Assembly: GCA_019911785.1 (NCBI GenBank)
Contig: JAIOJM010000063.1
Coordinates: 1 to 7,159, forward strand
DNA from: Sulfuricella sp.
GTDB lineage: Bacteria > Pseudomonadota > Gammaproteobacteria > Burkholderiales > Sulfuricellaceae
Length of the DNA stretch: 7,159 nucleotides
Reading direction: 5' to 3'
The notes below the pieces were generated by a model, which was given only the letters and a program-made list of their open reading frames with translations, made no database searches and was not told the origin of the DNA. Below are positions 1-5,686 of this stretch, piece by piece. The position numbers and the translations under genes were made by a program. Numbering within the stretch: the stretch's first letter is position 1; every line of letters begins with the position of its first letter.

Positions 1-462
1 ACCCTGGACGATACGGACCTGGAAAAACTGCGCGACGCCGGCGCCACGGAAGTCGTGCCGGAAGTGCTGGAAGGCAGCCTGATGCTGGCTTCCCACACCC
101 TGATGCTGCTTGGCGTGCCGCTGTCGCGCGTAGTCAGGCGCGTGCGCCAGATTCGGGAAGCACGCTACAGCCTGCTGCGCGGCTTCTTCCATGGCGCCAC
201 CGACCAGGATGATGAGTCGAGCGAAAAAGTGCAGCCGCGCTTGCACACGGTTGCCTTGAACGAAGGGGACGCGGCGGTGGGCAAAACACTCGCCGACCTG
301 GGCCTGGACAGCCTGCTGGTGCAGGTGACGGCGGTGCGGCGGCGCAACATCCGCGCTCTGGAACCACAGCCGGAAACCGTGCTGCAGGCGGGCGACGTGG
401 TGGTGCTGCTGGGCGCGCCGGAGGATCTGGCTGCTGCGGAAGTCAAATTGCTACAGGGGTAA
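1..462 (+). CDS. KefB/KefC-type monovalent cation:proton antiporter, C-terminal part (5' truncated by window)
   Basis: This is the last 153 residues of a CPA2-family cation:proton antiporter. The frame is open from base 1 to the TAA at 460-462; the membrane domain lies outside the window. Residues 1-65 match the end of the NAD-binding TrkA-N (RCK-N) domain, including the stretch GATEVVPEVLEGSLMLASH and the following LLGVPLSRVVRRVRQIR helix. This is followed by a short acidic linker and then a TrkA-C (RCK-C) domain at about residues 77-150, ending in the typical AGDVVVLLGAP strand. In the family, RCK domains gate K+ efflux in exchange for protons in response to nucleotides or glutathione adducts. 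The end of the protein looks intact. Whether it is KefB, KefC or the YbaL-like branch cannot be decided without the membrane domain, so I give no symbol. It probably ends its own transcription unit, since the next 185 bases hold no sense gene. Confidence 0.85.
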   Translation, partial: TLDDTDLEKLRDAGATEVVPEVLEGSLMLASHTLMLLGVPLSRVVRRVRQIREARYSLLRGFFHGATDQDDESSEKVQPRLHTVALNEGDAAVGKTLADLGLDSLLVQVTAVRRRNIRALEPQPETVLQAGDVVVLLGAPEDLAAAEVKLLQG

Positions 463-502
463 CCCGCGCGTAAGGCAGCAGGGCGCCCTGCGCTCGCCAA
501 AT

Positions 503-577
503 AACGATGGCGATCAGCACATGCATGGACACGGCGCACCAGATTTGCGTTTTCACCGCGTTCTCGCTGGTGTTGCC
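503..577 (-). pseudogene. Remnant of an IS4-type transposase (C-terminal fragment)
   Basis: Read on the minus strand from 577 down to 503, one frame gives about 25 residues containing TSENAVKTQIWCAVS followed by MHVLIAIV. This closely resembles the conserved C-terminal segment of IS4-family transposases (typically GTSENAVKTQIW.AVS.YVLIAI). The frame stays open upstream but loses resemblance before 577. Downstream of 503 the expected KKELQLD-like continuation is replaced by unrelated residues. No start codon, catalytic DDE region or terminal inverted repeats are present, so this is a relic and not an active element. It lies between the antiporter gene and the tRNA gene. The call rests on motif recall over a short stretch. 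Confidence 0.6.
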
Positions 578-597
578 TGATACGCTATCGATCAATC

Positions 598-626
598 TTG
601 ACAAACGGACGATAAAAAGTCAGAAT
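598..626 (+). promoter_or_regulatory. Sigma-70 promoter of the tRNA gene
   Basis: A perfect -35 hexamer TTGACA lies at 598-603. After a 17-base spacer comes CAGAAT (621-626), which matches four of six positions of TATAAT. Transcription would begin near 633, about 15 bases before the mature tRNA 5' end at 648, a normal leader for a tRNA gene. The placement and spacing make this the most convincing promoter in the window. Confidence 0.6.
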
Positions 627-647
627 TCGCATCCTTCGATTTATCCT

Positions 648-724
648 GGTGATATAGCTCAGTCGGTTAGAGCACAGCACTCATAACGCTGGGGTCGGTG
701 GTTCAAATCCACCTATCACCACCA
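648..724 (+). tRNA. tRNA-Met (anticodon CAT), probably elongator
   Basis: A full cloverleaf can be folded by eye. The acceptor stem 648-654/714-720 (GGTGATA/TATCACC) is fully paired. The D stem is GCTC/GAGC (657-660/670-673), the anticodon loop CTCATAA (680-686) has CAT at 682-684, and the T stem GGTGG/CCACC (697-701/709-713) encloses loop TTCAAAT. Discriminator A721 is followed by an encoded CCA at 722-724. The acceptor is fully paired at 1-72, which excludes initiator tRNA. A CAT anticodon can also belong to tRNA-Ile2, but the loop and the GGGGTC variable region resemble elongator Met, and A5-U68 replaces the C5-G68 pair of E. coli tRNA-Ile2. The anticodon stem CAGCA/CGCTG has an A31-C39 mismatch at its loop-closing pair. 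No T-rich terminator follows. Confidence 0.93.
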
Positions 725-800
725 CTTTCCTCTCATGCAACCTGGCAGCAACCATCAATCCACCGAGACCCCACATTGGGTTGTGTGCTATCGTGTGCTT

Positions 801-1103
801 ATGCTGAAGCATTTTTTATTTCTTTTCCTCATGTTGTTCGCCCTGGCCGCTCATGCCGGCAGGTTTTTGCCGCAAAACGCGCAAGTCGGGCAGATCAACG
901 GCCATAACTACCCGGAAGTGAAGATCGGTGGAGAAATCTACCGGCTGGCGCCCGGCGCGCGCATTTACGATACGTTCAACCGCACCATTGTCCCCACCCA
1001 ACTGCCGCAAAGCGCCAAGGTGTTCTATCAGCTTGATCCGGGCGGCTTGCTGATCAAGATATGGCTGCCTACTCCAGAAGAAGAAGCGGGGATGGGGCGT
1101 TAG
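801..1103 (+). CDS. Small exported protein of unknown function
   Basis: This gene encodes a 100-residue protein that I do not recognise by name. The N-terminus (MLKHFLFLFLMLFALAAHA) is a classic Sec signal peptide: a lysine, a run of about 13 hydrophobic residues, then an AHA-type cleavage site before Gly20. The mature part is about 80 residues, rich in Ile, Gly and Pro, with no cysteine, so it is not a lipoprotein. It should be periplasmic or loosely membrane-bound. ATG 801 is chosen because it opens the signal peptide; an in-frame ATG at 735 and GTG at 783 would only add polar residues. No clear Shine-Dalgarno precedes 801. The stop lies 9 bases before the miaB GTG, so the two genes are probably co-transcribed and perhaps translationally coupled. 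The mature sequence (GEIYRLAPGARIYDTFNRTI, then QLDPGGLLIKIWLPTPEE) looks like a compact beta-rich domain, but that is inference. Confidence 0.75.
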   Translation: MLKHFLFLFLMLFALAAHAGRFLPQNAQVGQINGHNYPEVKIGGEIYRLAPGARIYDTFNRTIVPTQLPQSAKVFYQLDPGGLLIKIWLPTPEEEAGMGR

Positions 1104-1112
1104 GTTTTCTGC

Positions 1113-2441
1113 GTGGCCAAAAAGCTTTTCATTAAAACCTTCGGTTGCCAGATGAACGAGTACGACTCGGCGAAGATGGCGGACGTGCTGAATGCCTCCC
1201 AGGGCATGGAAATCACGCTGCGCGCCGAGGATGCCGACGTGATCCTGCTGAACACCTGCTCGGTGCGGGAGAGGGCGCAGGAGAAGGTTTTCCACCAGCT
1301 CGGCCGGTGGCGCCCCCTGAAGCAGAACAACCCCGATTTGCTGATTGCGGTGGGCGGCTGCGTGGCGAGCCAGGAAGGCAGCGCCATCGTCAGCCGCGCG
1401 CCCTACGTGGACCTGGTGTTCGGCCCACAGACCCTGCACCGCCTGCCGCAGATGATCGATGCCCGGCGCAAAAGCGGCCTGCCCCAGGTGGATGTGTCTT
1501 TCCCGGAAATCGAAAAATTCGACCATCTGCCGGCGGCCAAGGTGGATGGCGCGACCGCATTCGTCTCGGTGGTGGAAGGCTGCGGCAAATTCTGCACCTA
1601 CTGCATCGTGCCCTATACGCGGGGCGAGGAAGTGTCCCGCCCCTTCGACGACGTGATCGCCGAGGTGGCGCAACTGGCCGGGCAGGGGGTGAAGGAAATC
1701 ACCCTGCTGGGGCAGAACGTGAATGCTTACCGCGGCGCGATGCACGACGGGGAAACCGCTGATCTGGCAGACCTGCTGCATTATCTGGCCGAGGTGCCCG
1801 GCATCGAGCGCCTGCGCTTCACCACCTCCCATCCGGTCGAGTTTTCCCAGCGCATGATCGATGTCTACGCCGAAGTGCCCAAGCTGGCCAGCGGCCTGCA
1901 CCTGCCGGTACAGAGCGGCTCGGACCGGGTACTGGCGGCAATGAAGCGCGGCTACACTGCGCTCGAATACAAGTCCCTGGTGCGACGCTTGCGCGCGGTG
2001 CGGCCAGACATTTCGCTGTCCTCGGATTTCATCGTCGGCTTTCCCGGCGAAACCGATGCCGATTTCGAGGCGACCCTGAAGCTGATCGAGGATGTCGGCT
2101 TCGATATGGGTTACAGCTTCATTTTCAGCCCGCGCCCCGGCACGCCGGCGGCGGAGCTGGCCGACGACACGCCGCTGGAAGTGAAGCAGGAGCGGCTGCG
2201 GCGGTTGCAGAAAAAAATCGATGAGCAGGAGCAGATCGTCAACCGGAAAATGGTCGGCTCGGTGCAGCGCATCCTGGTGGAAGGGGTTTCCAGAAAGGAC
2301 AGCGCCGAACTGATGGGCCGCACCGACAACAACCGGGTGACCAATTTCAAGGCCAACCCGCGCCTCATCGGGCAGTTCGTCAACGTCACCATCACTGCGG
2401 TTTCCACCCATACTTTGCGGGGAGAAGTCGTTGTCCTTTAA
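1113..2441 (+). CDS. miaB: tRNA-2-methylthio-N6-dimethylallyladenosine synthase MiaB
   Basis: MiaB is a radical-SAM methylthiotransferase. It converts i6A37 to ms2i6A37 in tRNAs reading UNN codons, which stabilises codon-anticodon pairing. The 442-residue protein is near the usual family length. The N-terminal methylthiotransferase domain carries the auxiliary [4Fe-4S] cysteines C12 (FGCQMN), C49 (NTCSVRE) and C83 (GGCVASQ). The radical-SAM core has C157, C161 and C164 in GCGKFCTYC, followed by VPYTRG. The SAM-binding region includes LLGQNVNAY, the LHLPVQSGS motif and [20 protein letters not shown]-binding domain occupies roughly the last 65 residues, ending [11 protein letters not shown]. 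The start is GTG 1113 ([15 protein letters not shown]), as in homologues, with a weak AGG about 8 bases upstream. It follows the exported-protein gene by 9 bases and leads into phoH across a 104-base gap filled mostly by an inverted repeat. Confidence 0.98.
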   Translation: MAKKLFIKTFGCQMNEYDSAKMADVLNASQGMEITLRAEDADVILLNTCSVRERAQEKVFHQLGRWRPLKQNNPDLLIAVGGCVASQEGSAIVSRAPYVDLVFGPQTLHRLPQMIDARRKSGLPQVDVSFPEIEKFDHLPAAKVDGATAFVSVVEGCGKFCTYCIVPYTRGEEVSRPFDDVIAEVAQLAGQGVKEITLLGQNVNAYRGAMHDGETADLADLLHYLAEVPGIERLRFTTSHPVEFSQRMIDVYAEVPKLASGLHLPVQSGSDRVLAAMKRGYTALEYKSLVRRLRAVRPDISLSSDFIVGFPGETDADFEATLKLIEDVGFDMGYSFIFSPRPGTPAAELADDTPLEVKQERLRRLQKKIDEQEQIVNRKMVGSVQRILVEGVSRKDSAELMGRTDNNRVTNFKANPRLIGQFVNVTITAVSTHTLRGEVVVL

Positions 2442-2451
2442 ATATTTTTTT

Positions 2452-2533
2452 ACCGCAAAGGCGCAAAGACGCAGAGAAAAACAGGCTGAGACCCCGTTCT
2501 TCGATTTTCTTCGCGCCTCTGCGCCTTTGCGGT
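2452..2533. repeat. CGCAAAG-type imperfect inverted repeat, copy 1 (miaB-phoH gap)
   Basis: The left arm 2452-2480 begins ACCGCAAAGGCGCA, and the right arm 2505-2533 is its reverse complement at 25 of 29 positions. A 24-base spacer (2481-2504) separates them. The outer 14 bases of each arm match perfectly. The same terminal ACCGCAAAGG recurs in copy 2 at 3530-3626. Such CGCAAAG palindromes are familiar as dispersed intergenic repeats in many proteobacterial genomes (recalled knowledge). In RNA it would form a long hairpin within the miaB-phoH transcript. No target-site duplication is evident, and no U-tract follows, so it is not an ordinary terminator. Confidence 0.85.
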
Positions 2534-2537
2534 GGGA
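2531..2537 (+). promoter_or_regulatory. Candidate ribosome binding site of phoH at repeat edge
   Basis: GGTGGGA ends 8 bases before the TTG at 2546 and is the only purine-rich element near that start. Its first three bases are the end of repeat copy 1 and would pair with ACC at 2452-2454 if the hairpin forms. It supports the TTG start moderately. Confidence 0.4.
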
Positions 2538-2545
2538 TTTGTGCC

Positions 2546-3502
2546 TTGAATAAGACAACAGTGGAAATTTCATTTACTCCCGCGGACAATGTCCGCCTCG
2601 CCAACCTGTGCGGCGCGCTGGATGAAAATCTGAAGCAGATCGCCACCGCTCTCGACGTGACCATTTCCCGCCGCAGCGAGCACTTTTCCGTGCATGGAGA
2701 GCAGCGCCAGGCGCGGCTGGCCGTGGAGGCGCTGAAGAATTTTTACGAACGTTCCCGCAGCCACCTTTCTGTCGAGGATGTCCAGCTCGGCCTGATCGAG
2801 GTGGCGAACGCAAACCACGCGGCGCAGGAAGGCGTCGCCATGCCGGTGCTGATGACGCGCAAAAGCGACCTGCACGGCCGCACTCCGCGCCAGAACGTGT
2901 ATCTGTGCAAGATCCAGGAGCACGACATCACCTTCGGCATCGGCCCGGCCGGCACCGGCAAGACCTATCTGGCGGTGGCCAGCGCGGTGGACGCACTCGA
3001 GCGCGATCTGGTGAAACGCATCGTGCTGGTGCGCCCGGCGGTGGAGGCGGGCGAACGGCTCGGCTTTCTGCCCGGCGATCTGGCGCAGAAGGTGGATCCC
3101 TATCTGCGCCCCCTGTATGACGCGCTCTACGACCTGATGGGTTTCGATAAAGTGACCAAGCTGTTCGAGCGCGGCGCGATCGAGATCGCCCCGCTGGCCT
3201 ACATGCGCGGACGCACCCTGAACCATTCCTTCATCATCCTCGACGAGGCGCAGAACACTACGCCGGAGCAGATGATGATGTTCCTCACCCGCATCGGCTT
3301 CGGCGCCAAGGCGGTGATTACCGGCGACGTGACCCAGGTGGACCTTGCGCGCGGCCAGAAGAGCGGCCTGGTGGATGCCCAGCAAGTGCTGGAAAAGGTC
3401 AGCGGCATCGCCTTTACCTTCTTTCAGTCCGAGGACGTGGTGCGCCACCCGCTGGTGCAGAAGATCGTCAACGCTTACGAACAGCGCGAGAAACAGTGTT
3501 GA
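2546..3502 (+). CDS. ybeZ: PhoH-family ATPase YbeZ
   Basis: This is a PhoH-like P-loop ATPase (also annotated phoH), the cytoplasmic partner of the YbeY RNase whose gene follows. At 318 residues it is slightly shorter than E. coli YbeZ. Residues 1-105 form the N-terminal region, with a KH-like part around 35-70 (ALDVTISRRSEHFSVHGE). The PhoH ATPase domain follows, with Walker A GPAGTGKT at 133-140 and Walker B FIILDEAQN at 229-237 (D233, E234). Further hallmarks are LVRPAVEAGERLGFLPGD at 161-178, a QMMMFLTRIG segment and ITGDVTQVDL. I chose TTG 2546 because family members begin shortly before the ISFTPADN stretch and a GGTGGGA lies upstream; GTG 2561 is the alternative. The gene is bracketed on both sides by copies of the same inverted repeat. 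The precise biochemical role of PhoH proteins is only partly understood; RNA-related ATPase or helicase activity is proposed for the family. Confidence 0.96.
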   Translation: MNKTTVEISFTPADNVRLANLCGALDENLKQIATALDVTISRRSEHFSVHGEQRQARLAVEALKNFYERSRSHLSVEDVQLGLIEVANANHAAQEGVAMPVLMTRKSDLHGRTPRQNVYLCKIQEHDITFGIGPAGTGKTYLAVASAVDALERDLVKRIVLVRPAVEAGERLGFLPGDLAQKVDPYLRPLYDALYDLMGFDKVTKLFERGAIEIAPLAYMRGRTLNHSFIILDEAQNTTPEQMMMFLTRIGFGAKAVITGDVTQVDLARGQKSGLVDAQQVLEKVSGIAFTFFQSEDVVRHPLVQKIVNAYEQREKQC

Positions 3503-3529
3503 TGTTATTTCTCAATCAAAAGAGCGTTA

Positions 3530-3626
3530 ACCGCAAAGGACGCCAGGTTTCGCAAAGGAAAGGCAATCAGGCATGCCTGACTGCTGGTTTTGGACTTCCT
3601 TCGCGAACCTTTGCGTCCTTTGCGGT
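3530..3626. repeat. CGCAAAG-type imperfect inverted repeat, copy 2 (phoH-ybeY gap)
   Basis: The left arm 3530-3560 begins ACCGCAAAGGACGC, and the right arm 3596-3626 ends GCGTCCTTTGCGGT. They are reverse complements at 27 of 31 positions. The 35-base centre contains a second, perfect 14-base palindrome, TCAGGCATGCCTGA (3567-3580), which could extend the hairpin tip. All four arms of the two copies share the outer ACCGCAAAGG, but the inner parts and centres differ, so the copies are family members and not a recent duplication. It fills most of the 184-base gap before ybeY. An open frame running through it (from ATG 3573) should not be taken as the start of ybeY. Confidence 0.85.
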
Positions 3627-3686
3627 GAAAGATTTTTGCGTTTTATTATTAGATTGAATGAAAACTGGAATAAGTTCCGAGTTCAC

Positions 3687-4148
3687 ATGACCCGAAAACC
3701 CCCACCCCCAGCACTCAGCCTTTCAGTGCAATATGCGGCTAAACCGGACGATGCGCCGACCCGTGCCCAGTTTCGCCGCTGGGTGAAGGCGGCGCTGCGC
3801 CAGGATGCCGAGATCGCGCTGCGCATCGTCGACGAGGAGGAAGGCAGGGCGCTCAACCGCGATTACCGCGGCAAGGACTACGCGACCAATGTGCTAACCT
3901 TTGTATACGATGACGACTTTTCCGGTGCGGAGTCGCCGCTGGCGGGCGACATCGTGCTGTGCGCCCCGGTGGTTGCCCGCGAGGCTTTGCAGCAGGAGAA
4001 GCCCGTCGAGGCGCACTATGCGCACCTGACCGTTCACGGTGTGCTGCACCTGCAGGGCTACGACCATGAAAGCGACGCAGAGGCGCGGCAGATGGAAGCC
4101 CTGGAAATCCAGATCGTCACCAAGCTGGGCTATGCTGACCCTTACTAG
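3687..4148 (+). CDS. ybeY: Endoribonuclease YbeY (16S rRNA maturation factor)
   Basis: YbeY is a zinc-dependent single-strand endoribonuclease in the cytoplasm. It takes part in 16S rRNA 3' maturation, late 70S quality control and stress RNA turnover. The product is 153 residues, close to the 155 of E. coli. The metal site is the H-x3-H-x5-H motif HGVLHLQGYDH, with H117, H121 and H127. The conserved substrate-channel segment RDYRGKDYATNVLTF lies at 58-72 and includes R61. LAGDIVLCAPVV at 86-96 is also typical. ATG 3687 is preferred. The frame is open back to ATG 3573, but those 38 extra residues are translated from repeat copy 2 and unlike any YbeY N-terminus. The Shine-Dalgarno is weak. corC starts 26 bases after the stop, so the two are almost certainly co-transcribed. 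Confidence 0.96.
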   Translation: MTRKPPPPALSLSVQYAAKPDDAPTRAQFRRWVKAALRQDAEIALRIVDEEEGRALNRDYRGKDYATNVLTFVYDDDFSGAESPLAGDIVLCAPVVAREALQQEKPVEAHYAHLTVHGVLHLQGYDHESDAEARQMEALEIQIVTKLGYADPY

Positions 4149-4174
4149 GAAGAAACGAAGGAAATTTGAATAAC

Positions 4175-5017
4175 ATGAATGATGAACCTGCAAAACCCAC
4201 CTGGTTGGAACGATTAAGCACGCTCCTGTTGCGCGAGCCGGAAGACCGCGAACAGCTGGTCGAGCTGCTGCATTCCGCCTTCGAGCGCAACTTGCTGGAT
4301 GCGGATGCGCTGGCCATGATCGAAGGGGTGCTCCAGGTTTCCGAGATGCAGGTGCGCGACGTCATGATTCCGCGCGCCCAGATGGACGTGGTGGACATCG
4401 CCGACTCACCGGAAGAATTCATCCCCTTCGTCATCGAAACCGCTCACTCGCGCTTTCCGGTGATCGACAAGGACAAGGACGACGTAATCGGCATCCTGCT
4501 GGCGAAGGACCTGCTGCGCTACTATGCCGGCCAGGAATTCAACGTGCGCGACATGCTGCGCCCGGCGGTGTTCATCCCCGAATCGAAGCGGCTCAACGTG
4601 CTGCTCAAGGAGTTCCGCAGCAACCGCAACCACATCGCCATCGTGGTGGACGAATACGGCGGCGTGGCCGGCATCATCACCATCGAGGACGTGCTGGAGC
4701 AGATTGTCGGCGAGATCGAGGACGAATACGACTATGACGAACAGGAAGACAACATCATCCGCGTGCCGGACGGACGCTTCCGCGTCAAGGCGCAGGCCGA
4801 GATCGCGGATTTCAACGAGGTGATGGGAACGGAATTCAGCGACGAGGACTACGATACCGTGGGCGGGTTGGTGGTCAGCAAGTTCGGCCGTATGCCCAAG
4901 CGCGGCGAACACGTGGTTTTCGACGGCCTGAAGTTCAGCGTGCTGCGCGCCGACAGCCGTCGTCTTTACTCACTGCTGGTGGAAAAAACGGCGGCAGAGG
5001 AATCCGAAGTGACGTAG
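4175..5017 (+). CDS. corC: CorC/YbeX CBS-domain protein, Mg2+/Co2+ homeostasis
   Basis: CorC (YbeX) is a cytoplasmic CBS-pair protein linked to CorA-dependent Mg2+/Co2+ efflux and, in E. coli, to ribosome metabolism together with YbeY and YbeZ. The product is 280 residues against about 292 in E. coli. It lacks the N-terminal membrane DUF21 domain of CorB-like relatives, as expected. After a lead helix (WLERLSTLLLREPEDREQL), the first CBS domain spans about 60-120 and starts VRDVMIPRAQM. The second spans about 125-180 with VVDEYGGVAGIITIEDVLEQ. An acidic linker follows, then a CorC_HlyC (transporter-associated) domain at about 195-272 with DYDTVGGLVVSKFGRMPKRGE. ATG 4175 fits the family start MNDEP; TTG 4166 in the same frame would add three residues, but the AAGGA at 4158-4162 sits too close to it. 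The stop codon is inside a hairpin (5016-5039). Confidence 0.95.
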   Translation: MNDEPAKPTWLERLSTLLLREPEDREQLVELLHSAFERNLLDADALAMIEGVLQVSEMQVRDVMIPRAQMDVVDIADSPEEFIPFVIETAHSRFPVIDKDKDDVIGILLAKDLLRYYAGQEFNVRDMLRPAVFIPESKRLNVLLKEFRSNRNHIAIVVDEYGGVAGIITIEDVLEQIVGEIEDEYDYDEQEDNIIRVPDGRFRVKAQAEIADFNEVMGTEFSDEDYDTVGGLVVSKFGRMPKRGEHVVFDGLKFSVLRADSRRLYSLLVEKTAAEESEVT

Positions 5018-5039
5018 GTTGGGCACGGGTGCCCGACCT
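5016..5039. terminator. GC-rich hairpin between convergent corC and DUF4202 genes
   Basis: Bases 5016-5026 (AGGTTGGGCAC) pair with 5029-5039 (GTGCCCGACCT) over 11 positions, with one T-G wobble at 5020/5035. The innermost pairs would open to give a 4-base loop. The hairpin includes the last two bases of the corC TAG and ends five bases before the DUF4202 stop codon. Its position between tail-to-tail genes suggests a bidirectional transcript end. Neither side has a T-run, so intrinsic termination would be weak; 3'-end protection or a REP-like repeat unit are alternatives. Confidence 0.45.
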
Positions 5040-5044
5040 GCATG

Positions 5045-5650
5045 CTAAGCGCCTGCCAGCGCCTTTTGTACCGACGCAAGCAGGTCTGCGGGCCAGAGCG
5101 GGGCGAGCGTAAGCGCTGTCTCGTGACCGCGATCCGACATCTTCTTCCAGGTCTTCTGCACGATGCTGATCAGCTTCGGCTCGCTGTAATGCGGTGCGAA
5201 GGGAACGAAATAAAATTCCAGGAACACCAGGCAGATCACGTCTTCCAGGGTCTGGCCGTCGGGGTCGTCCAGTTTGATGCGGTCTTTCAGCAGCAGCGCC
5301 TTGACCTTCTCGCACATCGCATCGTCGTAGCCCGCCTGTTTCATGATTTCGGACGTGGTGTCGCCGTGGAATTTCGCCAGGGTGGTGCGCCAGTCGTTGT
5401 AACCCTTGCGGTTCATCGGATAGTCGCTGCGCGGGATCGCCCAGCGGCAAATGTGCTGGGCGCGGGCGGCAAGCTGCAATGCCTCGGATGCGTCGGGTTC
5501 GAACTTGTGCAGCCAGGTGGTCATGCGCTCTGAATACAGCAGTTCCTTGGGGTATTCCTTGCCCTCGAACATTTCCTTGTTGGGGTCAGTCCCGTTGGCG
5601 GCGTCGATGCGGGCAATGGCGTCCTTGAAATGGTCGGATACGGCGGTCAT
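5045..5650 (-). CDS. DUF4202 domain-containing protein
   Basis: This encodes 201 residues on the minus strand, ATG at 5650-5648 and TAG at 5047-5045. I recognise it as a full-length DUF4202 protein from the order of conserved blocks: an N-terminal helix (FKDAIARIDAANGTDPN), ELLYSERMTTWLHKF, RAQHICRWAIPRSDYPMNR, GYNDWRTTLAKFHGD, QTLEDVICLVFLEFYF and KTWKKMSDRGHE. No signal peptide or membrane segment is present, so it should be cytoplasmic. The family has no established function. The spacing of H48, H66, H95 and D137 recalls an HD-type metal-binding helical fold, but that is only inference. A weak GAG-rich element lies about 8 bases before the start. The gene runs against its neighbours, ends 27 bases from corC, and separates corC from lnt, normally adjacent. 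Base composition looks like the neighbours, so transfer is not obvious. Confidence 0.85.
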   Translation of the reverse strand: MTAVSDHFKDAIARIDAANGTDPNKEMFEGKEYPKELLYSERMTTWLHKFEPDASEALQLAARAQHICRWAIPRSDYPMNRKGYNDWRTTLAKFHGDTTSEIMKQAGYDDAMCEKVKALLLKDRIKLDDPDGQTLEDVICLVFLEFYFVPFAPHYSEPKLISIVQKTWKKMSDRGHETALTLAPLWPADLLASVQKALAGA

Positions 5651-5686
5651 GGTGTCTCACTCAGATAGAAAAACGGGTCACCCATG

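Noticed and set aside
463..647. tRNA-adjacent attachment site for an integrated element
   Set aside because: No integrase and no second copy of the tRNA 3' end are in the window; the only mobile trace is the IS4-type scrap, which does not use tRNA sites.
2441..2451. T-run after the miaB stop as an intrinsic terminator
   Set aside because: No stable GC-rich hairpin precedes the T-run, and the strong hairpin follows it, so it does not fit a plus-strand terminator.
816..2573. A 585-codon open frame on the minus strand across miaB
   Set aside because: It is antisense to the unmistakable miaB, is rich in His, Gln, Ala and Arg as expected from a GC-rich shadow frame, shows no domain, and its N-terminal 50 residues are translated from the inverted repeat at 2452-2533.
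2570..3448. A 292-codon minus-strand frame opposite phoH
   Set aside because: Same His/Gln/Ala-rich shadow composition with no recognisable motif; the plus strand encodes a complete PhoH protein with both Walker motifs.
2452..3626. CRISPR-like array or composite transposon formed by the two repeats
   Set aside because: There are only two copies, each a palindrome with a unique centre, about 1 kb apart and flanking a core operon gene; no transposase or spacer structure is present.
3573..3686. A 38-residue N-terminal extension of YbeY
   Set aside because: The extension is translated repeat sequence and lacks similarity to YbeY N-termini; ATG 3687 gives the normal family length.
4406..4912. 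A 168-codon minus-strand frame opposite corC
   Set aside because: Codon-bias shadow of the CBS and CorC_HlyC coding sequence, with no independent start signal or motif.
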